Position numbers and translations under genes: made by a program. From the NCBI GenBank assembly GCA_916610825.1, contig OU744450.1, positions 9,072,261 through 9,136,260 on the forward strand: a stretch of DNA of 64,000 nt, written 5' to 3'. Below, piece after piece: positions 1 through 13,500 of the stretch; positions within the stretch are counted from its first letter, which is position 1; every line of letters starts with the position of its first letter. This DNA is from Haliclystus octoradiatus. Taxonomy: Eukaryota > Cnidaria > Staurozoa > Stauromedusae > Haliclystidae. Under the pieces are notes generated by a model that made no database searches, was not told the DNA's origin, and saw only the letters and a program-made list of their open reading frames with translations.

Positions 1-696
1 AGTGCAAGCTGCACAACGAATCAGTTTGAATCTGGATCCTATCTCTCAAATTGTTTTAGGTTTGAGGACTGTGTGAGGACTTGCAGCTGTTAGAATGGAA
101 TTGAATGTTGATCATAAATATAGGGGTCCAAACATATGTGATCATGATAGGGTACAACTAGATTCAAACAGTCTAAAGTTTATTGGAGTATTTACTATGC
201 ATAACATGGATCCCCAAGTAGTTTCGTTCCATTAACAAGGGAACATATCGTCTACAAATGTATGTCAATTTTAAGCATTACTCAGTGAAAATGACACATT
301 ACTTGAACATGTTAAACGCAAAACTATTGAATGTGATAATGACACATGTAAAAAATATATTTCTGTACCTGAGTTGCTTTCTCCAAATCAACAGAAACTA
401 TATCAAGTTCGGCATTCCTGAATCAAAAATAAAAATAAATATGCATCATTATGTCTACCAAATTGCTTTGTTAAATTAAGAACTCCCGGAGTATGATATT
501 TTATTATTTCCCATGCGGAAAAAGTTCATGAGTTCATGAACGTGAAATTGCCCAAAAGTTGATGAGCCGTTCATGAACTTTCAGGCAATTTCACATTCAT
601 GAACTAGTTTGTGAATGTGTTCATGAGCTCTTTGTGACTGTTCATGAACTGTTCATGAACCCACTTGATGAACTGTTCATTAACCCACAAAACATT

Positions 697-3600
697 CAGG
701 GTTCGAAATAAGCGGATTCGGGTTCGCAATTCGCGAATCAAATTGAGCAATTCACGAAACAGATTTTCAAAATATTTTCAAAAAAGCGAACCATTAATAT
801 ATATTTACTTTCCCAGCTTTTTGTTGAAATGAAAACAGTTTAAATGCTCAATTATACCGTTATGCGGAAAGAGTTACTTCCGTTGTCTGGCATCTATTCT
901 ATTGAAATATTTTAACTGCTTCTTTTCAACAGAATTAAATATATTAGCACTGAGTCAACAATGTCTACGCCTACGTCTACGTCTCGGCTTTGTATACGTC
1001 ATTTTATGCACAAGAATGAATTAATTATTCGCGGGGAATTCCCTTTTCAAGAGAAGATGACATTATAATGTAGCCAGAATTTCAATTTGACAATTTGGTT
1101 GTCATGACATGATTGGCGTCTCGTTCTTTTTAATCGCTTTTATTTCAATGTCATTCTCAATTTGATAGTGAAAGCAACAAGATCAATTCATTACTACTCT
1201 GTAATATTCTAGTGCTTTTTACGCTGTGTCTTATATTGATTTGTTGTATAGATAATCGTGTATGACAACTTTTTATATTCACATTCAAACATTTAATATT
1301 ATTACATCTATAACATATTAATAACATTTATAGTATCTATCATTTGAATGAAATTTTTGGTATTGGAATTTGGTTTTATTTCATCAATTGATTTCTGTTC
1401 TTTCCGCCTTATTTGGTTTTGGTTGTGTCCTTAATACATATTATTGGTAGGTAAAATGAATCGATTACATCATTTTATAGTAATTACTTGCAGAGTTTCA
1501 CTTATTCATACTCCGTTTTGAATTAACGTTTTCAGAAATCACCAAGGGAAGTAAAACTGCCAATATCAATACTGTGCGCAAATGGGAGATTGAATTGAAA
1601 ACAAAATTTGAAGTTGATAAAGATCCGAATAATGCAATAAAAGTGATTAGATTGCGTTGCAAAATGTGCAAGGAGTGGGAATCCCGATTATGTTTAACTA
1701 GGAATTTTTCTCGACAATGGATCGACCCAGGTAGCCAATCTGTTGCTAAAGATAGCGTCAAAAAGCATGTTGAAGGAGATCAACATAAGCATGCTGTAAA
1801 TTTACAAAGCAAAAAAGACCTAGGTTTGCCAGAGTTCCAAGAAAGAGTAATCAGACAAACACCGATCGGTCGAGGTTTGCAAAAGATGTCTGAGAAAGAC
1901 AGAGAGAGCCTTAGAATTAAATTTAATTGTGCATACTATCTTGCAAAAAACGAAAGTCCATTCAGTGATTTTAAAGATTTGCTTGCCTTGCACGGAAAAA
2001 ACAAGTTACCGGGCATCAGTAAATGTTTTAACAATGATAAAGGGGATGCAATGTTTACTGATGCAATTGCAGCAGTTTCAAAAGAGTCCCTAGTTTCTGA
2101 TTTGGCTAAAGCAACTTACTTTTCCTTACTATCCGATGGAAGTACTGATGTTAGCATAACTGAGCAAGAATTGGTTTACGCCTTGTTTTTAATTGATGGA
2201 GTGCCGCAAATCAAATACCAAAGCATACAAGCAGTAGAAGATGGTACAGCAACCGGCGTCAAAAATACAATCAATAAAGCTTTACTATCAATTGGGATCA
2301 CAAATTATGATAGGCTTGTTGGATTGAACGTTGACGGAGCTCCTGTAAACACTGGTCGTCACAGCGGTGTAGGGGCTAAAATTCGGGAAGACGCTCCCTG
2401 GATAGAGGTGATTCACTGCTTCAATCATCGGCTAGAACTTGCAGTGAGAGATGCATTCGCAGGTACAGATTTTAAAGAAGTTGACAACATGTTGCTGAAA
2501 TTGTACTATCTCTACCAAAATAGTCCTAAGCGCTACCGCGGCTTGAAAGCGATTGCAGAAGCAACTGAGGAGACAATTTCAAAACCTAGCAAAGCCCATG
2601 GGACTAGGTGGATTGAGCATAAATTCCAGGCTCTCACAAAAGCCTTCAATCAATATGGCCCGTTAATGATGCACCTTGAAGAGCTTGCATTGACTGATTC
2701 ACAACCCCTTAAGAGGGCTGAGATAAAAGGTTATGTAAAAATGTGGAAAAACAGTAAATTCCCACGCAATATGTCAATTTATATTGATATTTTGACAGTC
2801 CTTCGACGGCTTAGTCTTGGAATGCAACAAGAAAAGCATGACATTGTTAAAGTGGTAAGACGTGTGCAAAGCTTCACAAACAGCATGGCTAAGCTCAAAT
2901 CCTATGTCCTAGATTCGTTGGCTCCAGATAGCTTGACTCTGACAAACTACAGAAAATTTCTAGATGGAATTGATGATTCCGGGGAGAAGCCTATGTTTCG
3001 AGGCGTCGAATTACAAAATCAGGCCCGTTGTTCTGTTGATGTTGGAAACATCTACAAATCAATTATTGATGCACTTGATAAAAATATGACCCATCGCTTT
3101 ACCGATATTGTTAATTCGCATCTGTTATCGGACATTGTAACATTGCTAGATATACAGAATTCTTGGCCATCTACAATGGATAATTTCGGCGAGAGCTGTA
3201 TATCTCGCATAATTACTAGATTCAAGACTTTGCTTGACAATAATGGATGTATGATAGATGAAATATATAATGAATGGGATACCCTAAAAACGTACATTTT
3301 GCCGTTGAAAAACTCTCACGCTACGGATGACTATCTTGAAATTTGGCGTCGAATGTTTACTTTGAATCAGGTCAAAGAAGAATGCAGAAATATTTTACAT
3401 ATCATTGAGATATTGATGGTTACTCCATTTACGAATGCAAAGGTTGAGCGGATGTTTTCTACCCTGACCCGTGTCAAAACAGATTGGCGTAATAGAATGT
3501 CGCAAGTCAAATTAGAAGGCCTTTTAAGAATCAGCGAAGACGGTGTTTCACTTGAACATTTTGATCCAGATGCTGCAATCGATTACTGGTTTGGACAAAA

Positions 3601-4191
3601 AGTGAGAAGGCTGAATGCTAAGCCACATAGGCGTCGTAATAGACCGAAACAGCCCCGTGCCTCCAACTTTGTCGATCTCAGTACCATAGCCATATCAGAT
3701 CTTGAAAGTTCAAGTGATGAGGAAGAAGACAATTAATCAAAGAACACAATGATAGCTAATAATTTATTATACCCGTAATGATGAAGATCCGTATCAGTAA
3801 ACTTCTACTTATTAATTGTGTCATAAAAGTAAGCGATAAAATAAATGTTGTTTATATTTTATATTAAATTCTTTTTAAATTGTATTCTGAAGATGACAAA
3901 CCACTTTAATTTACATCAACTAAATCAAGCACAATATGAATGGTTATTAAACATTCACTGTAGATCTGCATTTTAATTAATATTATGTGTAGCACTTTCT
4001 GTTTCTACTAATTCTTTTTCTGATATCTTTACTGAAAAAACACCGTTCAAATAGTTAAAAAAACATCATTTAGCATATTTTTCATTATAGTAAAAGAACA
4101 TGGGCGTAGTCAACTACGGGGGGCGTGGTCGAAAGGCGTGGTTAACGTAAAATGTTCCCAAATCAAGTTGAAATATTTACTTCGAACCCTG
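697..4191 (+). mobile_element. hAT-superfamily DNA transposon, apparently intact
   Basis: The ends are inverted: left CAGGGTTCGAAATAA at 697, and right TTACTTCGAACCCTG ending at 4191 (14 of 15 match as inverted copies). This is a classic hAT terminus. ACATT flanks both sides (692-696 and 4192-4196), a possible 5-bp target duplication; the 8-bp flanks do not match. The element carries one long transposase frame. It sits inside an older palindromic MITE whose halves remain at about 510-696 and 4192-4301. Confidence 0.85.
1536..3736 (+). CDS. hAT transposase, ZNF862-like
   Basis: An exon with a likely acceptor TTTTCAG at 1529-1535 reads ITKGSKTANINTVRKWEIEL and continues without a stop to 3736. 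No suitable ATG precedes the conserved start, so a first coding exon probably lies at 700-1530. Order of parts: a Cys/His finger (CKMC ... HVEGDQHKH), the catalytic-domain motif LLSDGSTDVS, the NVDGAPVNTGRHSGVG block, HCFNHRLELAV, and the C-terminal hAT dimerisation block (FTNAKVERMFSTLTRVKTDW; RNRMSQVKLEGLL), then an acidic tail SSSDEEEDN. It resembles the hAT-derived proteins annotated as zinc finger protein 862-like. The intact frame suggests recent activity or domestication. A possible polyadenylation signal AATAAA lies near 3839. Confidence 0.85.
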
Positions 4192-4485
4192 ACATTCTTC
4201 ATGAAATGTTCATGAAGTTCATGAATTATTCATGAACTGTCGTTCATGAATTGTTCATGAACTGTCCAAGAACTGTTCATGAACTCATTTTTTCCACAGG
4301 GGGATTGATTTCATTTTGAAATTGCAAATGCTATTATCATTTATGTTACTTGATTTAGCAGTTATGTAAAAATGAGCTGATGACTGAATCGCAAAGACAG
4401 CTTGTAACTTTCTGATACCTAAGCTGTGTCTGATGAAGCACTTTCTTTACCTATATTGCATCAGAAGTTAACTTATAGCATATAC

Positions 4486-4552
4486 CTTGCTGAAGACTCT
4501 TCTTCACTTTTGGCCTTAACATCAAATAGTTCAGAATTTGTACTGTCCAAAG
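4486..4552 (-). CDS. CASP exon 10
   Basis: An exon of 67 bp encodes ALDSTNSELFDVKAKSEEES and then SAR (first codon split with exon 9). Acceptor is TACTCATAG and donor is GTATATG. SELFDVKAK matches TELFDLKTK of CASP. I find no further exon to the left edge, so the gene must continue outside the window. Confidence 0.9.
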
Positions 4553-7500
4553 CTATGAGTAAAAGCAAGAACACAGCGGTTTGTTATTATTCCTGAAATG
4601 TATCTAAATTAATTTTTTCAATCTTGAATTGAACCATAAACTATTGATTATTATTATTATAATCAGATAATCAGACATTCATATTTGCTACTACAAGGTT
4701 CATACCAAAGCGATCATCATGCAATACCCTATTCAATCGAATGAATAGATTATTGCCTGATGATCGCTTTGTGTTAAACTTCAAGTAGGTGTGGGACGAT
4801 AATGAAATTTACCGATGTTCAATTCCGATTAGTTAGCCGCCGATTAGTCATAAAAATCGGTCCATGAATCGGTTTCTGCCGATTGTTTCTCATCCAAACA
4901 AATCAAAACAAAAGAGCAAGAGATAACACATAGTTGTAGATCATGAGTTTATAATACGAAATTACAGTATATATGCAAATGTCAAGTCTGCAAGTATGCA
5001 AGTAGCTGAATAAAACAAATGGAAATATGGTTAAGTTTTTAAATTTGATGATAGCAGAAGTTGCCTGCTCACACAACAAAGCAGGCAACGAAGCAACTTT
5101 TTCCCGTAAATAATTTGTATATCTTTCCAGCTTCAAGAGTGCATCCAAAATACTAAAAATAAAATCTCTGTACAAACATTTTTTAAACATTGAACTTCAA
5201 TAACTTTAACTATTTTCAAAACTGTTTCATACAAATTAAAACCCGATAATCGCTTTTTCATTCTCAATAAAATTATTAATTCAACCATGAGTGTGTGTTT
5301 TATTAATCTACGCTAATGTGTTGATCTTTTTCACTTTATAATAATAGAAGGTGTCGAATGGCATGACGGATATTTCAAACGTTTTGAATAGGTTTTGAGT
5401 TACAAACCAATGTAAACAAAACAAAGTGACTGCACTTTGGCGATATCAAATTTAATTAAGATATCAAAACATTAAATTAATGAATTTTCGAATAAACTTT
5501 TTTCGTTTTGAATTACATTGTCTGAGAACAATCGGTCAAACGATTGACAATGAGGTTGATTTGTCGATGCTGATTATTTTCCGATTTGTAAAAATTGGCA
5601 CCGATGATCGGCAAAACCGATTGTTTTCAGAACAATCGTCTCATCCCTAACTTCAAGTAGCAAATATGACTGCTTGATACTCTCACTATCATTATAATTG
5701 AAGTTCTGCTATATATTTATTGCATCGAGCCCTATGTCCCATCACTAAGACAACGTTTTACAATACAAAACATTTTGTTCTAGAATTTGCAGCCTTACAG
5801 GGAATCCAATATTCTACAATGCCCAATATAATAGTTCACTGAACAGGCGGTTGAATGTCATTTTCATTATTTTTACATTTTTTAAAGCAGACAATTTACA
5901 CGGGAGTATTGGGTTATCAAGTATGAGACACAAGTAATATTTTTCATATTGCACATTTAGTATATATAATTCAACATAGTTACATCAATAATGTGATAAT
6001 GGGCTTGTGTAGCTGAGTTTAATTCACTGCTTCATGTATTTAAATACAGTATTGTATAACATCCATGTGACTGACAAAAATTAACACGTAAAAATGCTAT
6101 AATAGTAATGGAGACGGTGTCGCCCTACCGTAGGCACCTGTACCACTCCTCTATTTCTAGATTAGTGGCTTTTTTCGCTGAGAGCAATGATTTTAAACGC
6201 TCTTTGTTGATCTCAGCCGTGACACTGCAGATCAATGTCAACAGATTTCATGGCAGATAGGTCTTGAATGTCAATGCGCAACAATGCGCCGCAGCAACTC
6301 ACAATGCAATTCCCCCTGGACCATTCCATTCGCCATCCTCAGATGGTACTCATTTGATGTTTCAGAAAAATTCAAGGCTGAGTAGACCTTAGGAGGATTT
6401 GAACCACAGTTGATCAGGTATGATCTGATCTGAAGTTCGGTTGCTCTGCCATCTGAGCTAATCCTCCTCGTAAAAATGCTAACCATATTCTATAACTGCT
6501 AAGTGCTCCTATGAAAATAGTTCATGGACAGTGTTTGTCAAAACCTGATAGCCTCATTCCCTTAAACCTGGGACAAACAGTTCATAAACAGGTCATGAAA
6601 AGTAGAAGGAAATCTGGTCATTCAATGTCTTTATGGACTGTTTCTCTCAGGTTTTTGGGAACCAGATTACTATGTTGTGACAAATGCAGTCCATATCATG
6701 AGGTTCAAGAACTTATTCGATTGCAGGGACCAAGGAATGCTACAATTCATAGAAATGAGACGACTACGAAAACCTACAGATACAAAATTATTCCAATACA
6801 ACACACTTGCATGACTATTAAGAATGTTACTACTACACTATACCCTTTTGCAGCATTTTGGATCTTTGCTCAGCTTCTCCTAACTTCAATGTAAGACTCA
6901 TTTGGCATTCATCAAAAATCCTGGAATAGAAATATATACAAGAAATCAGAACATAGCGGTGTGGAACATCTATCAATTTCATCTATGTTACATGGGAAGA
7001 CAGTGATTGTTTGCAAGCAAGGCAGCTTAGGGACATGGTTGGACAAAAGTAGGAATCCTGGAATTCTAAATTCCAGAAGAATAGAGCAAATTCGGAAGAA
7101 AATCGATAGTTTTATGATTTATTGGTCAAGCTTCAACAAAAAATTCAGAAGAAAATGTTGAATTGCCTCTAGGATCCCAGAAAACTGAACCATTTGTCAG
7201 ACCCTGCTTAGCGATATTAATATAGAGATTGCTTTTGTAAAGTGAATGAACTTGTATCGAGGTTGATATAATAGCTTTACTTTATCTTTGACTGGCAAAT
7301 CAGAATGCATCAACTCCAACATAAGCAAATTTCGATCAGATGGCATGCCAGGAATCCTACAAATGGGTTGTCAAGTAAGATTTGTAACTTTTCACGAGCT
7401 ATAGAATTCTCAAAGATTCGATTCTAGAAATTTATTGAATAAAACGTAAATATATATTAATAGGACCGTCATCAATTTTCTGTTCAACATTTATATTGAA

Positions 7501-10500
7501 TTATTCAGCTTTTATTCTCAATGCAATGCTATTCAAAAAACTACATTCTAGAACAACACGCTTGTATTCCCACAACAACATCTACATTCATTCAAACACG
7601 CTGGTGCTTGGAAGTGGAATAGCCTTGCAACTAGGATGAAGATACCCAATTCAAGTGACTTTTCAAGAATTAAATAACACATTAAACTAAATGTTTACTA
7701 ACTTGTGTATGAATTACTCTCTCCGTAAATAATTCCTTTTCTACTATAACATATTATAACCTGTTATCATATTTTGCTTGTACAGTCCCGCGAAAAAAGC
7801 TCCAAGTTTATCGGGTGCAGAATATATAATGAAGACAATGAAGTAAAATTGCAAATGATGTTAACAGGGGAAGCTGACTAACACTGGATCGGTGAATAAT
7901 AATAGTCCACAACATACTCTATCATATGAAATGTACAAATACAGGCGGTCAGGTTCTGACAAGACTGGGAGTCCTGCAAGCCTAGATTTCGAACGTTAGG
8001 GCAAGTTCAGAAGAAAATAGACATTTCCATGAGTCATGGGCCAAACATCAACAACGATAAGATGGTAGAACAACATGATTCCAGATCTGATCATATCTGG
8101 TTGACTGTGGCTCAAATCCCATGAAAGACACCAGTCAATGACAATGAATAAATTTTCTTCAATGGATTAACATAACATAACATTAACAATACAAGGAGAA
8201 AGTCATAAACAAGATGCATTTGTAATTGAAAACATATCTTACATTTCCTTTTTTGTAAATTCAGCTAGCAGATTCTTTTCCTTCTCCTTCAGCATAATCT
8301 GAAAAATATAATATTTGATAATACAGTTTAAAACCTGTTACACCATTTGACCACTATATGCAGATGGCCTTTACATACAGGGCTATTTCAATAGAACCGA
8401 TATTGCAAAGTGACCACTAGAAACAGGTGGTAGGTATATAGAGGTGACCGTTATAACAGGTTTGACGGGAATTAATGGAAACATTGGTGTGAAATAGTGA
8501 GAAAATTTTAGAGACAATTTTATTTGGGGACTGGAGAAATGTGGACACAGCTTGATAGGTATAGACTTACATTGACTGCCAATCCCATTGAAATATTTTT
8601 AAATCAAAGAAAACGGAACCATCATTGTAATTCTTATTGACAGACGATTTAGGCCAGAACAAGAAAGTGGCACATATTTTTGTACCACACTTTGGATAAT
8701 ATTTGTGATGCAAACAAAGGTGTTAATAAAGCAGAACAATAAAATTTGTGATACGTCAATAATAAGTATGTAAAGTATAAATGAAAAGAGCGCTCAAAAC
8801 TGCAAACCAGGTCACAATCATTAATCCTCTTTAAAGATCTTTTCGTTCCCATGTTGACCACTGTCAAATCACAGAGAGACATTCTTTTCAAGTTATATCA
8901 GATCGATTGTATCGCCAAAGGCCAAATTAGCCTTGAATTTAATCTTAAATATCAAATGAGTATCATCTTCTGATGGCGGATGGAATGGCCCAGAGGGAAT
9001 TCAATTGTGAGTAGCATAATTGCCGCATAATTGCGCATTTAAAACAGAGGCATATTTCCCATGAAACCTGTTAAAATTGATATGTAGTGTCACCGCTGAG
9101 ATAAAAAAGAGCACTCAACATGGTTGTTTTCAGAAAAAAGAGCCATTCTTGAAGAAATAGAGGAATGCTACGGGTGACTTCAGTATGGTGATATTGTCTA
9201 AATTACCATTTTACCAAGTCTATTGGGTTACCCAGCAGTTTACAGTTTGATACATGGCACAATATAGTAATTCACTTAAATACTAGTACAGCCTCCCAGA
9301 ATGGATGTCATGATAGGATAAAAACAGTTTTTAAGACGCCTTTGGTAATTGGACTGGCAATAAATATATTTACAATCAACATAAAGGCAAGATTTTGACA
9401 CAATTTCAATACAAGAGTATTGTAAATTTTCTTATCAGAAGAGCAATACTTGTGCAACTTTTGCATCCTCATGCTTTGCTGATGATGGAATGCCGAAAAA
9501 TGAATAGGAAGCCATTGGAAATATCAAACTTGAATAGTATTACTTAAGGAAATTTATAAAAGTAATCCTTACATCAAGTCTATCACCAGAAGACTCATCA
9601 TATTCTTTTAGTTTTTCTTTGAGTTTGTTGATTGTTACCTCTGGGTAAGAGAAGAGTAAAAGACAAAAAAATTTTCAAAAGTTGTGTCATAAGTATCTCT
9701 GATATAGACCCTATGTCTCTATTGTAAAATCTGAGACGGTCAATCTCAGATCTATGTGTAGCAAAAGAAGCATGTACAAACAGAAAATATTGATACATTT
9801 ATCATTGATTGAATAGATTTATTAGATTTGCTCTAAATCCTTTTTCGACAAAGATACAATAACTATTCCCTAAAGCAGGCAGAAAAAATATGTTGACCTG
9901 CTCCGATAATACCAGATTGAAAACAGATCACGAAACATTTAATCCTTTTGCATGAGAAAGTATACCTTTGAAATGCACAATCCTGTTTACCAGAAAGGCA
10001 AGTTACCATGATAGGAAAGTAATTTGTTCTGTTGGACTACCTATTCCAAAACATGGTGTTGTAATCGAACATAATCCTGCAATTTGATCGGTTGGTCCAT
10101 GTGCTTGGAAATTGAAGGATAAACATTATTTTTTTTAAATCCCGTTGAAATTTTTCGATCAAATTTTGCCAGAAGCTAAAAGCTGAAGAAGAATAGGAAA
10201 CTGCAATATATCACTAAAGAAGTAATATCAACAAAGCTATCTTATCTCTATTTAAAAAATAATAACGGTTTGAAGTTTTAATTCCATCCAACATTTAGTA
10301 AGCAAAAACATTGAATTTTAAATCATTAATTCAAGATTCAAAGGAACTTCAGTAATATAAACAAACTTGATGATGAAATTTGTTTCAATTTAGAAAAGGG
10401 TTATCACACGCTTGCAATTTTTTATATTCACATTTACGAAACAAGGAACAGTTGGAAAGCACTTAAAAAATGTTGAAAGCACTTGTCACTGACTCACTCG

Positions 10501-13500
10501 TACCTTCCAACAAGGTAGGCCTAGTATGTGGTAGCCCTCTATTCAAATATGTTGTTAATGTATCTATGTATATTATTTAAGTGTGTGCTGTTTGTAATGA
10601 GAGCATGAAAGGTGTTCTTGTTATCCTAGTTAAGCACCTTATCAGACCAAGCTAGCTTTAGTGAGACTCTACTGAAATTAGCTAAGCTTACCTTGATTTT
10701 TAACTTCTGCAAATTCAATATGATATTCCTCAAGAGTCTGTCTAAGCTTTTGATTCTCCATTTCAAAATTCTGCAGAAATAAAGAAAATATAATATAGTA
10801 TGGAATAAAAGTAAATAAAGAAAATATCATTTATATGATATTTCATGTTAAAATAATTTTTTGAAAAAAAAACATTGTGGAAAAAGTTTATGTGTCACCT
10901 GCAGTCTTCTCCCTATAAAAAAACTGACATTTGTTTAGGACTCTAGCATGAAACACATCAATTACCTTGGCTTTTGTGAGTTGCTGTTGAAGCACTTGTG
11001 TATGTTCAAGAAAAGGAACTGGATCTACAATGAAAAAGTAATGAAACATCCCTTGTGAAAAACAGTTAAGGAGTTCATGAACAATTCATGAACAATTCTT
11101 CTAAAATATCACAAAGGTTTTCTTTGATCTGATTGGTCGAAAGAGCGTGCATGAAATCCTAGGGTAAAACATGGCTCCGAAAACCGGGAAAAACCGCAAG
11201 CTTCAAAAAGTTTGATCTGTGATAAAATACAGAATTTATAACTTTTTGATAACAATCCAATCAATATCTCAATATTGGCTACGATTTACAAAACGACATT
11301 TAGCTCAAGCTGTTTTTATTTATTGAAAAGCGTGGTAGATGAGTTATTGTTTGTGTAACATGCAAAATAAAAACACAGAATGAAAGACAATTATAGGCTA
11401 CGCTGTTTAAAGGTAAACCTAAATTTAAATAACAATAACTGTATTAATTTGCTAAAGAACTATTGTACCACTTAGATTACAGACGTTCTTGTATATGTCT
11501 TTCTTTATTCGACAAAATCTATCTTGTTGTGGGATTCTCTTCATGCTTGGTTTATGAATTGAAATTAGAAAAGGGTTACCACATGCTTGCAAATGTTTGT
11601 ATTCATATTTACTAAACTCGAAAATGTTGGGAGACATTCGGGAAGCTAAAAATCACTTGCTCGGAGCTCTTGATTTTTTAGCGCTTCACTCGTGTCTCTC
11701 AACATTTTCTCGTTTAGTAAATATGTATATAAACATGGCAAGTGTGTGGTAACCCTTTAATGAATGTTAAATGGCCCCAATTTTCACGAACCCTCGCAGA
11801 CAGTTCATGACCAGTTCATACACAGTTTATGAAAATGTTGAGCCATTTAACGTTCATGAACTGTTCATGAATTCTTGAACTGTTTTTCGTAGGGGATACA
11901 ACATATGTAATGGCTCATACAAATAGTTCCAATTAACATCAATGCTGAAATAAATCAAAAAATTGTTCAAGGAAGGCTTGTTCAAATTTTAATAAAATAT
12001 TTAAAATTCAATTACAATTAAAGAGTTTTACTAATAATGACTTTCAAAGGAATTAAAACTTTACAATGCTAGCTTTCCGTGAGTATAATAGAGACAAAAT
12101 TTGTTACTAGAGATATACGAGTTTGCATGTTTGTTTGAAACAGCGTTCTAGAAAATTATTCATTCATTATTTCGTAATTCAAGTTACTGACCTGGAACTT
12201 CAAGAATCTGTTTGTATATTGACAAGAAAGCATTTTCTGCATATTTGCTACGTTTCGTTAATGCATCAACCTTTATGAGAATAAAAACATTACCTTTAGC
12301 AATTACATTAGCAAAAGTAGATAAATAGATAAGATTGTTAACATGTAATTATGACTCAAATGGTCAGGGTTTGACAAAAGGTTTTTGCCTTTTGGAATCA
12401 TAGACCAGTGCCTAGCTTCTTCTTGATTGTTAATGTCTTGCATGTGTAATCATAAAATAATAAATTTGCTTCTGAATATGCTCTAGTCTTTTAAAACTTA
12501 GGATGAAGAATCAAAAGCTATAGGTTCACTGTGAAGCCTGCTTTCCCTTGGTATTGTAATAACATCAAATTAGAAAAAAAGAAAGACGGAAATTTGAAAA
12601 AAATTGGTGTAAAAACAAATTGGCGATCAATCGTGAGATATATGTAAATCAATGTAAAAAGATAAATAACATTATTTATGATTCAAAGATGAACTTCTAT
12701 GGAAAGTGCATTGAAGAAAATAAGAATAATCAGGGAGCATTATTTAAATCAGTTGAAACACGCTGACTTCAAATCGACACAAAAACTGCCATCATATGAC
12801 AATGCGGTAGATTTGGTGAATATCTTCTCTGAATTTTGCAAGATAAAGATTGCATCAATACGAGAAAGTTTTTCCCAATCCGTAATATTTGAATCTAGCG
12901 TTTATCCTAATAACATGTTCAGATCCTGTAAGCTTATTGAATTTTTACCAACAAACCATGATGAATTAGAACCAGTTCTAAAAGATATGGCTATTAAATC
13001 GTGTATGCCAGATCCGATACCAGGGAAATTGATGAAGGATTGTTACACTATGCTAATACTGAGCTGTTAGTAATATGATAACATGTCTTTTAGAAGTTCT
13101 ACTGTATTAGTGGGGGAGCAAACAACATAGTAACTGCAAATCGTGATACTATGTACAAACTTATATCATTAGAAATCTATTAATGCCCTGAGTAAAATAA
13201 AAACGAGACCCCTCCGTGAAAATTCCAGGAAGCCCTTCAAATGTAGCAATAAAGTATCACCTAATTTGCATAATCGACTATACATGTGGTGAAAACTCTG
13301 AGATGGTTAAAATATAGATTATGCGGATATAAACAATGTTTTAGAGTATAATATAAACTGTTAAATGATTCTATGCATCAATAAAGATAAATTTAATCTG
13401 TAAAGTGTAGTTTTGTAGAGTGATGAAAATTTGCGCATGCGCATTGGAAATATTTTTGACCTTAAAATTTTCTGCTTTTGTATATATGATAACACCACCG

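Larger units (their letters stand above)
510..4301. repeat. Palindromic TTCATGAA MITE, split by the hAT element
   Basis: The left part (about 510-696) starts CCCATGCGGAAAAAGTTCAT, and the right part (4192-4301) ends TTTTTTCCACAGGGG. The body is built of GTTCATGAAC-type palindromes. Ends and body match the full copies near 59.5 kb. Confidence 0.75.

Noticed and set aside
3052-3297. Minus-strand frame in the hAT element
   Set aside because: It is the reverse of the transposase coding region, with no independent support.
6271-6486. A functional tRNA gene on the minus strand
   Set aside because: A and B boxes are present but the acceptor and T stems do not pair properly, and the body continues as a SINE.
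6511-6894. 127-codon plus-strand frame
   Set aside because: It overlaps CASP exon 9 on the other strand, and the rest has no recognisable domain.
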